This document shows, one piece after another, positions 8,843-17,886 of a stretch of 52,488 nt of DNA. A program made the translations under genes and the position numbers. Below the pieces are notes generated by a model, which saw only the letters and a program-made list of their open reading frames with translations, was not told the origin of the DNA and did not search any database. The DNA comes from Planctomycetota bacterium. Lineage in GTDB: Bacteria; Planctomycetota; Uabimicrobiia; Uabimicrobiales; Uabimicrobiaceae. The DNA lies in contig JAJDCR010000163.1 of assembly GCA_029260735.1 (NCBI GenBank), forward strand, positions 1-52,488. Direction: 5' to 3'. Position 1 is the stretch's first letter, and each line of letters opens with the position of its first letter.

Positions 8843-11503
8843 TTAGTTAGAGCTAGTTTCTTTTGTTGTTAAATCATCATAACGCCGCATTACCTTAGCA
8901 ATGGTCTCTGTGTTTTCCTCGGGAGTTTTTACTTGGAGAGAATAGCTCTCTGGCATTTCAACGTAGTATTGGAATATATTTTTAATCTTTTTCTCGTTAC
9001 TTTTATCCAATATCCAGGTTCCGAGAAAATTAGACCCTACGTGTAAAAAAAGAACAGTCCCTTGTATTTCGACTTTTCGGATAGAAATAAAGAACTCGCT
9101 GAGTTTTTCTCCTGATTTCCAAAGATGTTGGACAAAATCTGACCATTTATCTGGAAGTTGGGCAAAGTTAAACTCTTTTTTTTCCTTTTTTATAGGAGGG
9201 CGAGAAGGGGGAGGAGTAATGCCTTCAGGAGGAGGAAGTTTTTTGGAGAGGCTGACTAAACCCCAGAGAACAATTTTTTTGTCCAGGTAGTAATCTCCTA
9301 CGCAAGCAGGACAACCTTCTTGGCAACTACAGTTTCCTACTAGCCGGATCGCTCCTTGGAGAACTTCTAGAGCAAAGTCAAAAGCTTTTTCGCAGAAACC
9401 TAAGCCTCCAGGATACAAATCATAAAGGAGAAGATAAGATTTTTTTTGCGAACTTTGCTCTTCTACAGTATGAAAAAAAGTTGTGCTAACGTCTTCTCGT
9501 GTTCCCATGGTTTTAATGCGAACAGCACAGAGTAGAGCATGTTGTAAACCTCGGTAAAAATTAAATGCTCCGTGGTGGTCAAAAACCTGAGCAGTACTTT
9601 CGGGTATTCGATACCAAATTCCTTCGGTTTCCAATTTTTGTGCAAGAGAGAGCTTAATGGACTCATAACCAAGATTCTGGTGGTTATGAAACTGGACCAT
9701 TTTGTAGGCAGGAATAGTTTCTCGAATTCGGACATCACCAAAAAAAACTTCGCTTCGAGGAAGAGTTTCTTCGCGGAAGATTTTTATAATAGATACGTCT
9801 GTTTCCACAAAAGGAACTGTAAAGTAGTCCATGTCAACAGGAAAAACATAGGCTACTCGGTTGATTAGATCTAATTCTTCGACCATGTACTGCATACTGT
9901 CGTGAATATAAATAGCTTTAGGATAAACTTCATGAAAGGCTTGAGATTCATCCATTTCCGTGATCATTTGGCCTGTTTCCTGGTTGATAATCTTATAGGT
10001 GTTCTGAGAAATATTTCTCAGATTAAAGTCTCCGGCCGGATATTCGGGGCCTACCCAATGGAAGCTGCCGTACTCATTTTTTAATTCTCGCGCTTGTATA
10101 AGAACAGGAATAATCTCACCTAGATCGGGGAAAACTACGCTGTCTTCTAAGCTTAGAGGTAGTTCTGCCGCTGCTGCGCGAACATGGGCGAGTTGAATAA
10201 ATAGGTTGTTTTTGTCAATAACGGCACTTTCTAATCCTGATTGCAGAAGATAGTCTGGGTCTAAGGCAATATACTGGTCGCGAGAGTTGACGTCTAGAAT
10301 TAATATCCCGATTCCTTTTTTGCCTCGGCGACCAACGCGCCCTATTTGTTGCCAAAAAGAAGCTTTTGTTTCGGGAAAACCACAAATAATAGCGAGTTCA
10401 AAGTCTCCCACATCAATTCCTAATTCGAGCGCTTTGGTTGCGATAACTCCTACTAAGTCTCCTTGGGCTAGCTTTTTTTCAATAGCCTTACGTTCTTTTC
10501 TTGTGTAGCCTCCTCTATATCCAGCTACTTTATGCGAAAGATCTCGTCCCAAACTAGGTTGCTCCGGTAAGTTACTCAGCTTGTCACGAGCTTCTTTTAG
10601 GACAACCTCTACTCCCCGACGGCTTCGGCAAAAAGTGATGAAGCGACAACGGGCTTCTACTAAATGAGAGATAAGCTCAGATGCCTCTTCTTCGGGTTTT
10701 TTACGAAAAGGAGAGTCTTCGACAAAAGGGGGTTGCCAAAGAAAAATTTCTTTGGCTGTTTGGGGAGAGCTATCTTCATGAATATGAACAAATTTTTCGT
10801 GGCAGAGGTTTTCTGCTAACTCGACAGGATTAGCGATAGTGGCAGAACTAAGTAAAAATTGAGGCTGAGAACGATAGTAGCGACAAATACGGCGCACTCG
10901 ACGCAAAATATTAGACATATGCGAACCAAAAGCTCCTCGGTAAACATGCAATTCGTCTAAAACAATGAAACGTAGCTGAGCAAAAATTCCATGAAACCCT
11001 GCTGTTGAGTGATTCGGAATAAAAGATCCGTTGAGCATCTCGGGATTACTTAGGATAATATTGGCTTGCTTGCGGATTCTACTTCGTTCGTTGGGAGGAG
11101 TATCTCCGTCGTAAACTCCCGCTTGAATTCTATTCTCTCCAAAATAGTCTAAAATTGGTTGGAGAGCTCGGTATTGATCTTGAGCGAGTGCTTTTGTGGG
11201 ATAAAAAAAGAAAGCTCTTGTACTGGGATCAGAAAGGATTTTTTGGACAACAGGAAGAAGAAAAGAAAGAGTTTTCCCACTAGCGGTTGAAGTTGTTATA
11301 ACAGTATTAGAACCCTTCCAGGCTTCCTCAAACATCTTAGCTTGGTGTAAGTAAAGCTCTTCTAAACCTACGTGCCTTAGAAAGGCCTGTAATTCAGGGT
11401 GGAGTTCCTGAGGAAATGGCGTAAAAGTCCCTCGGCGAGCGGGTAGCTTAAATTGGGCTTTGATTTTATGTTGAAATTTTTCGAGATCAGGCTTTGTTGA
11501 CAT
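8843..11503 (-). CDS. mrfA: MrfA/YprA-type DEAD/DEAH-box helicase with four-Cys domain and extra C-terminal domain
   Basis: 886 aa. SF2 motifs: TASGKT (about 73-78), DELH box (183-186), SAT (220-222), and the C-terminal helicase motif with QQIGRVGRRG. A DUF1998-type region ends in C725-x-C727-x3-C731-x2-C734, the same spacing as the metal-binding cysteines of MrfA, a DNA-damage helicase. About 147 residues follow, where I expect MrfA to end soon after the cysteines. After a proline-rich linker, residues about 780-870 resemble the C-terminal domain of DNA polymerase III tau/gamma. Start: GAGGAGA 7 bases before ATG. No mrfB nuclease neighbour is present. A DNA-repair role is inferred from the family. 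Confidence 0.9.
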   Translation of the reverse strand: MSTKPDLEKFQHKIKAQFKLPARRGTFTPFPQELHPELQAFLRHVGLEELYLHQAKMFEEAWKGSNTVITTSTASGKTLSFLLPVVQKILSDPSTRAFFFYPTKALAQDQYRALQPILDYFGENRIQAGVYDGDTPPNERSRIRKQANIILSNPEMLNGSFIPNHSTAGFHGIFAQLRFIVLDELHVYRGAFGSHMSNILRRVRRICRYYRSQPQFLLSSATIANPVELAENLCHEKFVHIHEDSSPQTAKEIFLWQPPFVEDSPFRKKPEEEASELISHLVEARCRFITFCRSRRGVEVVLKEARDKLSNLPEQPSLGRDLSHKVAGYRGGYTRKERKAIEKKLAQGDLVGVIATKALELGIDVGDFELAIICGFPETKASFWQQIGRVGRRGKKGIGILILDVNSRDQYIALDPDYLLQSGLESAVIDKNNLFIQLAHVRAAAAELPLSLEDSVVFPDLGEIIPVLIQARELKNEYGSFHWVGPEYPAGDFNLRNISQNTYKIINQETGQMITEMDESQAFHEVYPKAIYIHDSMQYMVEELDLINRVAYVFPVDMDYFTVPFVETDVSIIKIFREETLPRSEVFFGDVRIRETIPAYKMVQFHNHQNLGYESIKLSLAQKLETEGIWYRIPESTAQVFDHHGAFNFYRGLQHALLCAVRIKTMGTREDVSTTFFHTVEEQSSQKKSYLLLYDLYPGGLGFCEKAFDFALEVLQGAIRLVGNCSCQEGCPACVGDYYLDKKIVLWGLVSLSKKLPPPEGITPPPSRPPIKKEKKEFNFAQLPDKWSDFVQHLWKSGEKLSEFFISIRKVEIQGTVLFLHVGSNFLGTWILDKSNEKKIKNIFQYYVEMPESYSLQVKTPEENTETIAKVMRRYDDLTTKETSSN

Positions 11504-11646
11504 TTAGTCTCCTCATCGAGAGTAGAGGTCACTTAAGGAGTTTAGATAGGCTTTAGAGTGCATCTTGATTTTAGCAAAAGCTCTTCTTGCTTTCCATATT
11601 TTTCATAAGCTGCCCACTTGTAAAAATAAGAATTTTTGCTAAAATA

Positions 11647-11754
11647 GGGCGTGTCTTCATTCCGCTTGTTTTTTGTATTTCCTGAGCAGTAGTAAGAAAA
11701 CTATTTGAACTTAGTATTGCTAAGGCTTGAAAAAAGCGGAATGAAAACACGCCC
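11647..11754. repeat. 108-bp element with 21-bp terminal inverted repeats (MITE- or hairpin-like)
   Basis: Positions 11647-11667 and 11734-11754 are inverted repeats with one mismatch. They are GC-richer than the 66-base AT-rich interior. It lies between the divergent helicase and membrane-protein genes (gap 11504-11793), 39 bases before the ATG. No second copy was found in the window. It could be a non-autonomous transposon or a regulatory hairpin in the leader of the following gene. Confidence 0.6.
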
Positions 11755-11793
11755 TTGCGGTAAAATGAACAAAAACAAAAACAAGGAGAAAAA

Positions 11794-12267
11794 ATGTTAA
11801 AGTCTTTTTTGAGAAAGCTATACCGAAAATTCGGTAAGCGCAAAGTCGGCAAAATGGCAAAATGGACACTTGTAGTAGTATCTCTTCTTTTAGCCTACTA
11901 TGCAGTTGTTAAGAGTGACCTTAGAATCAAAGATCTAACACGCCGAGAGATGGCTTACCAGAAAGTATATCTGAGTGGAAGTGATATTGTCTTAGAATCT
12001 CAAGGGGTTCCTTATTATATTGATAGTGGTCTCTTTGGAGGAAGTTCTTTTACGAAAAACTTTTTCCGCCACTTTCATGGAGCCGAAAGTTGTACGGTTT
12101 GGACAGAGAACATCAATGCCACTCAGATACTAGGGTTTGCCACAGCAAACGGCGGAATTGTCCCAGATAAGGGAGTTCAGCAAGCGAATAATTATCGGCG
12201 TTATAAGATATGGCTTTTAGGTGCTCTCTGGCTTGGATGCATAGCTCTTTGGGTAAAGAGTTCCTAG
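11794..12267 (+). CDS. Small two-pass membrane protein of unknown function
   Basis: 157 aa. The basic N-terminus (KSFLRKLYRKFGKRKVGK) precedes a membrane segment at about 24-41, then a domain of about 95 residues, and a second membrane segment at 137-154. By the positive-inside rule the middle domain is probably periplasmic, with Gly-rich patches (GGSS, ANGGIVP). I do not recognise a family. A good ribosome site (AAGGAGA, 7 bases) supports it as real. The stop is only 10 bases before the TTG start of the UvrD-like helicase, so the two are likely translated from one message. The extended region upstream carries the inverted-repeat element. Confidence 0.7.
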   Translation: MLKSFLRKLYRKFGKRKVGKMAKWTLVVVSLLLAYYAVVKSDLRIKDLTRREMAYQKVYLSGSDIVLESQGVPYYIDSGLFGGSSFTKNFFRHFHGAESCTVWTENINATQILGFATANGGIVPDKGVQQANNYRRYKIWLLGALWLGCIALWVKSS

Positions 12268-12277
12268 GGAAAACTCC

Positions 12278-14215
12278 TTGCCAAATCATTCTCTCAACCT
12301 CCTCAATCCATATCAAAAACAAGCTGTTTTAGCCGTAGGAGATACTATCCTTGTTAATTCTGCGGTGGGAAGCGGCAAAACGACTGTCCTCATCCAAAAG
12401 ATTATCCATTTATGTGAAGTGGAAAAGGTAGCCCCTGAAAGTCTAGTTATTTTGACTTTCACGAAAAAAGCAGCACGGGAAATTCAAGACCGTCTTCCCT
12501 CTGCTTGGCGAAAAAAATTACGCTACCACGGGACTTTTCACAGCGTTGCTTCTCGTATTTTGCGGGAAAGAATTGATTTATCCTCCTCTGAATACGATGC
12601 TCATTTTTCTATTCTAGACGAAGAGCAAAGTGACCAAATTGTCGCTCGTTTTCAAAGCAAAAAAGAACAACGAATTAAGTACCAAGATCTATTTGGATCT
12701 TTCCCTTCTCAACCCAAGCTTCGGCAAAGACTCATTCAACTTCGCCAGGATTATCGGCAATACAAACAAGAAAATAATCTGATGGATTTTGCTGATTTAA
12801 TCACTACCTTGGATCGTTTTTTAGAAACCCAATCTCTATCCTTTTCTTGGGTAATCGTGGATGAATTTCAAGATACCGACCGCTCTCAAGCTCAGGTTTT
12901 AAAAAAATTGCAATCGTACGGAGCTAAGTTATTTGCTGTCGGAGACCCTAACCAAACGATATACTCTTGGCGAGGAAGCCAAGCCAATATTTTTGCTGAA
13001 TTTCAGAGAGGGAACTACCAAGAAATGGAACTCCCCCTCAATTATCGCTCTACCTCTACTATCCTAGAAGGAGCTCGAAGCCTTCTTCTCGAAGGAGAGT
13101 TACTCGTGGCCTCCCGCCCAGGAGGAAACCGTATCATTGTGAAGGAGCACTATAGCTCACTGCACGAGGCCCTCTACTTGGCCCAAAAAATGAAACATAC
13201 TCATCAGAGTAGCCAAATACCCTACTCTGAAATGGCCGTTCTCTATCGTCGAAAAAGCCAAGCGGAAATTCTCAGTAAGGTTTTTCGAGAAGAAGAAGTT
13301 CCTTTTCTCGTCCGGCGAAAAATGAAGCTTCTCGATATTCCCGTTTTAGCTTGGTTTGAGCAAGTCTTAAAAGCAGCTCTTAATCCTCGAAATCAAAAAG
13401 CCCGCCAAGAGCTTCTCCACCACCCTATCTATAATTTGAAAACCCCTTCTTCCCCAGAAAATCCTTTGCTTAACGCCTGGAATAGTTTTTTCGCCTTTTG
13501 CAACCAAGCCCGTAAAGCCTCTGAAATTTGGGAATACTTCTCTCTGAATAACTATCTTTCTCCGACCTCACTAAGTTTCGTCCAAGAACAAGAATATATT
13601 TATGCTTTTCTGGAAGAACTTCTTTCTCGTTGCAGCGAAGAAACTTTCTCCATAGATTTTCCCCAAAGAATAGAAGATAGCGACTACGACCTAAACACTA
13701 TTTGCCAAAAAGTAGAAGGCTACAGTGAAGCAGGAGTGAATTTTTTAACCCTCCATAGCTCAAAAGGACTCGAGTTTCGCTATGTTTTCATCGTCACCGC
13801 AAACGAAGGAAATCTTCCTCTCTTAGTCAAAAACCAGAACTTAGACGAAGAAAAGCGTCTTTTTTTTGTTGGACTAACCCGAGCAAAAGACCAAGCCGAA
13901 GTGTCTTACGTCAAAAAAACAGATCTTTATGGAACAAAGCCCAAGCCCTCTCCCTACCTAAAACTACTTCCTCCGTCCGTGGTTGATTGGCAAGTGCTAG
14001 AGCAAAGTACGAGTGAAATAAAGGAGTTGGTACAGCAAGTCCGCCAAAAAATGACGTCTCTCAAAGAAGAAGAAAGTGCGAGAAAAGCTCGTCACCCGAA
14101 GTACGGAACCGGTGTGGTGGTTGAAGAAAACGAAGACATGATTCTAGTGAATTTTCCCGAGTATGGAGAGAAATCTTTTTCCCAGGTGTTTTGCCCTTTG
14201 CAGTTTGATGATTGA
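12278..14215 (+). CDS. UvrD/PcrA/Rep-type SF1A DNA helicase
   Basis: 645 aa, shorter than PcrA (about 720). Motifs in order: AVGSGKT (29-35), motif Ia LTFTKKAA (about 59-66), DEFQDTD (195-201), GDPNQTIYSWRG (222-233), LNYRST, TLHSSKGLEF and VGLTRAKD. The last 50 residues (HPKYGTGVVVEE...) resemble the Tudor-like C-terminal domain of PcrA. It unwinds DNA 3' to 5' in repair or replication restart. The start codon is TTG at 12278, preceded by AGGGA 7 bases upstream; the frame has no better ATG. It follows the small membrane protein by 10 bases, an unusual partner for a UvrD helicase. Confidence 0.9.
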   Translation: MPNHSLNLLNPYQKQAVLAVGDTILVNSAVGSGKTTVLIQKIIHLCEVEKVAPESLVILTFTKKAAREIQDRLPSAWRKKLRYHGTFHSVASRILRERIDLSSSEYDAHFSILDEEQSDQIVARFQSKKEQRIKYQDLFGSFPSQPKLRQRLIQLRQDYRQYKQENNLMDFADLITTLDRFLETQSLSFSWVIVDEFQDTDRSQAQVLKKLQSYGAKLFAVGDPNQTIYSWRGSQANIFAEFQRGNYQEMELPLNYRSTSTILEGARSLLLEGELLVASRPGGNRIIVKEHYSSLHEALYLAQKMKHTHQSSQIPYSEMAVLYRRKSQAEILSKVFREEEVPFLVRRKMKLLDIPVLAWFEQVLKAALNPRNQKARQELLHHPIYNLKTPSSPENPLLNAWNSFFAFCNQARKASEIWEYFSLNNYLSPTSLSFVQEQEYIYAFLEELLSRCSEETFSIDFPQRIEDSDYDLNTICQKVEGYSEAGVNFLTLHSSKGLEFRYVFIVTANEGNLPLLVKNQNLDEEKRLFFVGLTRAKDQAEVSYVKKTDLYGTKPKPSPYLKLLPPSVVDWQVLEQSTSEIKELVQQVRQKMTSLKEEESARKARHPKYGTGVVVEENEDMILVNFPEYGEKSFSQVFCPLQFDD

Positions 14216-14342
14216 ATTTGAAATGTAAAATATCTTGATATTGGTGATGTGTTTTTATATTTTTTTTGAATTTTAAAGAAATTTTTAGTACTCTAAGGAC
14301 TAGAGGATAGATAATTCTAAAAATAAGAAAAGGGAAGAAAAA

Positions 14343-14978
14343 ATGAAAAACTCTTTAATCGGGATATTACTTTTCCTGAGTTTATTTATATCCTCGGGAA
14401 AATTATTGGCATACTCTATCACTACTTTTGGCCCGGATGTATTCACTACCGATACTGCGGCCATGGATGCCATACTAGGAGTGAGCGGTTTAATCGAAGA
14501 CTTCGAGGACACTACTTTGATTCCAGGTTTGAGTGTCAATAACTTGAACATATCAACCCGAGCTTTTTACGAATGGGACGGAAGCCGCGTGCATCATACA
14601 CAATTTAGCACGGACGTTTTCACTATCGCAGGGGGAACGGATTTTTTTGCTGTGTCTCTATCTAGCTCTGTTCCGAGTTTTGGTGGGGGGCAGATTCTCA
14701 TTAATGGCAATTTTCTGACAGCATTTAGTAGCCTACCTAATTTTGTCTCTGTTGATATCGGACGCAATGTTTATATCAAAATACGCCAAGAGTCAGGAGA
14801 TGCCGCAATTAATACAGTCACCTTTGAAAGAACACTTAACTCTGCCGACGACTATGGCTATGACCACTTAGCCCTCAATGAGACGAGTGCTGCTATTCCG
14901 GAGCCTCACTTTATCGGAATACTAGGGTTTGCTTTTTTGACTTTGATTTTGGGAAGGCACTTTCGCTGCCTAGCGTAA
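14343..14978 (+). CDS. PEP-CTERM sorting-domain protein
   Basis: 211-aa secreted protein with signal peptide (1-23, cleavage near LLAYS) and a C-terminal sorting signal IPEPHFIGILGFAFL followed by basic residues, the substrate signature for an exosortase; no exosortase lies in this window. The body is related to the convergent PEP-CTERM gene at 15388-16086: they share FEDTTLI/FEDNTLI, GLSV, a VYI(K/R)I(R/D)Q(E/Q)SGD(A/S)AI block and (F)D(R/H)LAL near the end. The function is unknown, probably an extracellular matrix component. Ribosome site AAGGGAAG. Its last codons form the left arm of a terminator hairpin. Confidence 0.85.
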   Translation: MKNSLIGILLFLSLFISSGKLLAYSITTFGPDVFTTDTAAMDAILGVSGLIEDFEDTTLIPGLSVNNLNISTRAFYEWDGSRVHHTQFSTDVFTIAGGTDFFAVSLSSSVPSFGGGQILINGNFLTAFSSLPNFVSVDIGRNVYIKIRQESGDAAINTVTFERTLNSADDYGYDHLALNETSAAIPEPHFIGILGFAFLTLILGRHFRCLA

Positions 14979-14994
14979 TCGCTAGGCAGTTTTC
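14966..14994 (+). terminator. Terminator overlapping the 3' end of the PEP-CTERM gene
   Basis: A perfect 10-bp stem (CTGCCTAGCG with CGCTAGGCAG, loop TAAT at 14976-14979) followed by TTTTC. The stop codon TAA lies in the loop, so the last four codons are part of the stem. Confidence 0.75.
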
Positions 14995-15013
14995 GATAAA
15001 CTTTACTTTCTCT

Positions 15014-15366
15014 TACGCACTATTTATACGATACCTGAAAAACATGCATTTAGTTTAGGCTCATATTTTATAAGGTTTAGTTGCGCCAAGCACCAGTAGC
15101 ATTAAGTTAAGCTGTAGCCTTTGTATTTTTTCTCCTCTACGGTGGATTTTGAATAGAAAAGAATTTCACGCAAAGACGCAAAGAAAAGCAAAGGAAGATC
15201 TAAAAAATCTTTATGTTGATGAAATTCTTCGAGTTTATCTTTTGCCTGGATTCTTTTTCTCCTTGGTGTCTTTGCGGCTTTGCGTGAAATTCTTTTCTTT
15301 CTTCAACTTTAAGGCGCACTCTTTTCACTGCACCTTAGAAATATGCAAATCCAAATGCGTGTTTTT
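15014..15366. repeat. Dispersed repeat, copy A (CGCAAAG-palindrome family)
   Basis: About 353 bp, strongly similar to copies at 42385-42670 and 52155-52488. It begins TACGCACTATTTATACG, contains GCACCAGTAGCATTAAG and GGTGGATTTTGA, then an internal inverted repeat: AGAATTTCACGCAAAG near 15161 against CTTTGCGTGAAATTCT near 15276. It ends at CCAAATGCGTG. It carries short open frames in several directions (for example 15149-15391) that encode KTQRKAKE/LRLCVKFF-like peptides. These frames are products of the palindrome, not genes. It fills most of the gene-free gap 14979-15387 between two convergent PEP-CTERM genes. Confidence 0.88.
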
Positions 15367-15387
15367 TCTTCTTATTTTTTCTATCCT

Positions 15388-16086
15388 TTAGCCCTTTTTT
15401 GTTTCCGTGTGTGAGAAGCCTGTCTTACAGAAAACTATTGTCAGAAGAGAAAGTCCCAATAAGGCTAGACTAGATGGTTCAGGAACCGTACTGTCTAGGA
15501 GGGCTAGTCGATCAAAGTTAATAACATCTCCCCCGTTTGAAGCTAAAGGCTGGAAACGAACCTCTGTGATGGCAGAGTCTCCTGATTGCTGATCGATTCG
15601 AATGTAAACTTCTTTGGCATTGTCAATAGGCCGATTATAGTTAGGCAAGTCTTTCAGAATTCCCAAAAGCTCTCCGTTAACAAAAACTTCAACTTGGCTT
15701 TCCACATCACCTATTCCCACCCCAAAGCTAGCTGCTCCCGGCGCGTAGAGAAAAGTAATTTCATTTCCCCCGACTAAATTAGGACCAAAGTTAGTCGCCC
15801 CGTCCCAATTGTTATTAGGGGTATTTGTTCTCAATACCGAGCTAATTTGACTTGAGCTTGGATTGCTAATATTTTGGAACTGGACAGATAACCCGTCGAT
15901 TAGAGTATTGTCCTCGAAGTTTTCCAGCGTATATCCTGTAATTCCTACGGCAGCGTCTAAGCTGGCAAGCTGAGAAGCATTACTGCCGGAGAAAACTACC
16001 TGTGGATCAAAACTAGTGATTGTGTAGCCGTAGCTAAAAGAGCACAGAGCGCTCAGTAAAGTGAATAAGCAAAAGTATTTTTTCAT
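15388..16086 (-). CDS. PEP-CTERM sorting-domain protein (paralogue of the 14343 gene)
   Basis: 232 aa from the ATG at 16086, where a signal peptide MKKYFCLFTLLSALCSFSYG begins; the open frame extends upstream to 16170 but adds a non-signal stretch. The C-terminus VPEPSSLALLGLSLLTIVF plus a basic tail is the exosortase sorting signal. The body shares several blocks with the convergent 14343 gene, so the pair arose by duplication and inversion around repeat copy A. Probably exported and surface-retained. Its 3' end is partly echoed, in degraded form, downstream of repeat copy B (about 42673-42765). Confidence 0.85.
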   Translation of the reverse strand: MKKYFCLFTLLSALCSFSYGYTITSFDPQVVFSGSNASQLASLDAAVGITGYTLENFEDNTLIDGLSVQFQNISNPSSSQISSVLRTNTPNNNWDGATNFGPNLVGGNEITFLYAPGAASFGVGIGDVESQVEVFVNGELLGILKDLPNYNRPIDNAKEVYIRIDQQSGDSAITEVRFQPLASNGGDVINFDRLALLDSTVPEPSSLALLGLSLLTIVFCKTGFSHTETKKG

Positions 16087-16166
16087 TTTATTTCTCTTAA
16101 ATTTAGTAACTTGTAAATAGCTATGTTGATAAAAGCGTGAAACCTTCATTGTTAGCAGCTTTTTTA

Positions 16167-16415
16167 TCAAAAGCGACCTCTATTTGCACCTTCTTTTATC
16201 GCATCGTTCAATTCATCTTCGCTTAAAGAGGAAAGAACGTCTTTTTTCAAATACTTTGTTAATATTCCAATCTTTGGAGCTTTCGTCTCAGATGATTTTT
16301 CGTTTTCCGTAGAGATAACTGTAACTTGTTGTCCCTCTTGTAACCCGATTTTATCAAGGATTGATTTTTGTAAAATTATTTTGCCATCTAGAGTGTATTT
16401 ACCTGTAATTTCCAT
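16167..16415 (-). CDS. AbrB/SpoVT (SpoVT-AbrB fold) small DNA-binding protein
   Basis: 82 aa from the ATG at 16415, chosen because GGAGGAG lies just upstream; the frame is open to 16472. The N-terminal 45 residues fit the swapped-hairpin AbrB/MazE pattern (ITGKYTLDGKIILQKSILDK, IGLQEGQQVTV). The C-terminal half is a charged helix (LSSLSEDELNDAIKEGANR). Such proteins are usually antitoxins or transition-state regulators. No toxin-sized partner is encoded next to it: the 80-base gap on one side and the M64 gene on the other hold no small frame that I recognise. It is an orphan antitoxin or a regulator. Confidence 0.7.
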   Translation of the reverse strand: MEITGKYTLDGKIILQKSILDKIGLQEGQQVTVISTENEKSSETKAPKIGILTKYLKKDVLSSLSEDELNDAIKEGANRGRF

Positions 16416-16486
16416 TTTTAGTACTCCTCCAAGGTTATTTTGATATTTACAGAGTACGGTATTTTTTTTCACAATTCAATGAAATT

Positions 16487-17863
16487 TTACTTCTCCGCAA
16501 TTCCCAAATCAAAGAGCACTCTTTGAGCGATGGCTTCTTGGCAAATCGGACAGAAGTTTCCTCCGCGGTCCATGATACAGCTTAAGCCGGGCTTATGGCT
16601 TTTCCCTAGAGGAGCGGTTTGGGCGTAGCCTCCTTTATAGGCTCCGTAGTTTCCTTTTGTCCATTGGAAAGAAGGTGTGGGGATAGGAGTTTTACTAGAG
16701 ACGAACTTCTTCCATTTTAATTTGTTCGGGTCGTTTAGAAAGGTGATATTCTGCGACCAGGGCTCTTTGATTCCAGGAGCAAAGGCCAGCTCGGTTTTGC
16801 CTCCTGAGTTGTACTCTTCGTTCAGTCCAAAGTAGTGGCCTAATTCGTGCATTAGCAGATAGGTAAAGCTGCTACTTTGAGCTGGTATGGCGGTATGCTC
16901 TTTAAAGTTTCCCACTCCCCAGTAAAGGTTGCTATCAACTAAAACAATGGGGTAGTCGTAGGGAACCATTCCTATGCCTGCACGGTAACGAGATTCTCGG
17001 GTGGGGTAGACGATGTGATACCAGCGTCCAAAGTTATGCCAGTAAGGGTAGTAAAGGCCCAAGAACGAATTGCGCTCGGGAACAGGAGTTCCTAAAACTT
17101 TGGCTTTGCCTAGAGCGGTGGCCGAAGGAGCAAAAACACCTCGGAATTCTAAGTGCTCGATCATGGGGAGTTTTTTCTCGCTCAGGCGTTGGACAACGCG
17201 AGGAGCGTCTTGCCAGAATTGATCGCGACGGTGGGCTAAATACCCTTCAGCATAGACGTTAACAAAAAGTTTAGGAGATTTTGTGGCCGCTTTGAGTAAA
17301 CGCACTTCTAGGTTTTCTTGGCGTTCGTAAGCGAGAGCTAATCGAGAGAGTTTTTTAGGATCAATTGTTTGGCGTATAACCTCTTCGAGTTTTCCGCTTA
17401 TGGGATTTTCGGCTTCCATGCAAAATTCTACTGGCTCTGAGACGAGTGGAAAGCGAAAGGTGAAAGCGCGGGTCAAAAAACGGTACTCTTGTCCTGTGCC
17501 TAGCGAGCTAAAAGCTAAAGATTTTCCTGTTTTAGGCTCTTGCAGGAAACCATGATAGCTTCCTAGTTTATCGCGGTGCTTCGAACGATCTAAAAGAGCT
17601 TGGCTTCCTGATTTTTCAATGACAGCATAGGAAAATTCATAGCTATCGGTTTCCATCTTCCACTTTACTTCCACTCGAATAGCATCGCGTGATGTTGCTT
17701 TGATTTCCTCTTGGCTGATCTTGGGAGCTAGGGCAAAAGGAGCTAAGATAGGGGCTGTGTCATTCGGGTTTTCATAAACGGCTTTTTGTTTGGGGTAAGG
17801 GTTGGCCCAAAGTAGAGATATAGAGCCTACGAGGAGTAAGTAAATCAAATGTTTTTGGAACAT
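16487..17863 (-). CDS. Exported M64-like (IgA-peptidase family) zinc metallopeptidase
   Basis: 458 aa from the ATG at 17863 (GGAG 7 bases upstream, start of a signal peptide MFQKHLIYLLLVGSISLLWA); the longer open frame overlaps the upstream gene. The zinc motif HELGHYFGLNEEY starts at about residue 339, and a C-terminal C-x3-C-x3-C-x2-C-like cluster (CIMDRGGNFCPIC) follows. An immunoglobulin-like N-terminal part may precede the catalytic domain, as in peptidase M64 proteins. The substrate is unknown. It is the last gene of a six-gene minus-strand operon, 23 bases after the CAT-like gene. Confidence 0.85.
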   Translation of the reverse strand: MFQKHLIYLLLVGSISLLWANPYPKQKAVYENPNDTAPILAPFALAPKISQEEIKATSRDAIRVEVKWKMETDSYEFSYAVIEKSGSQALLDRSKHRDKLGSYHGFLQEPKTGKSLAFSSLGTGQEYRFLTRAFTFRFPLVSEPVEFCMEAENPISGKLEEVIRQTIDPKKLSRLALAYERQENLEVRLLKAATKSPKLFVNVYAEGYLAHRRDQFWQDAPRVVQRLSEKKLPMIEHLEFRGVFAPSATALGKAKVLGTPVPERNSFLGLYYPYWHNFGRWYHIVYPTRESRYRAGIGMVPYDYPIVLVDSNLYWGVGNFKEHTAIPAQSSSFTYLLMHELGHYFGLNEEYNSGGKTELAFAPGIKEPWSQNITFLNDPNKLKWKKFVSSKTPIPTPSFQWTKGNYGAYKGGYAQTAPLGKSHKPGLSCIMDRGGNFCPICQEAIAQRVLFDLGIAEK

Positions 17864-17886
17864 AACTGATCTCCGGTTTTGTATAA

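Noticed and set aside
15149..15391. 80-codon plus-strand frame with KTQRKAKE and LRLCVKFF peptides
   Set aside because: It lies entirely in dispersed repeat copy A; both peptides are the two arms of the palindrome, and the same happens in copy C (52243-52461).
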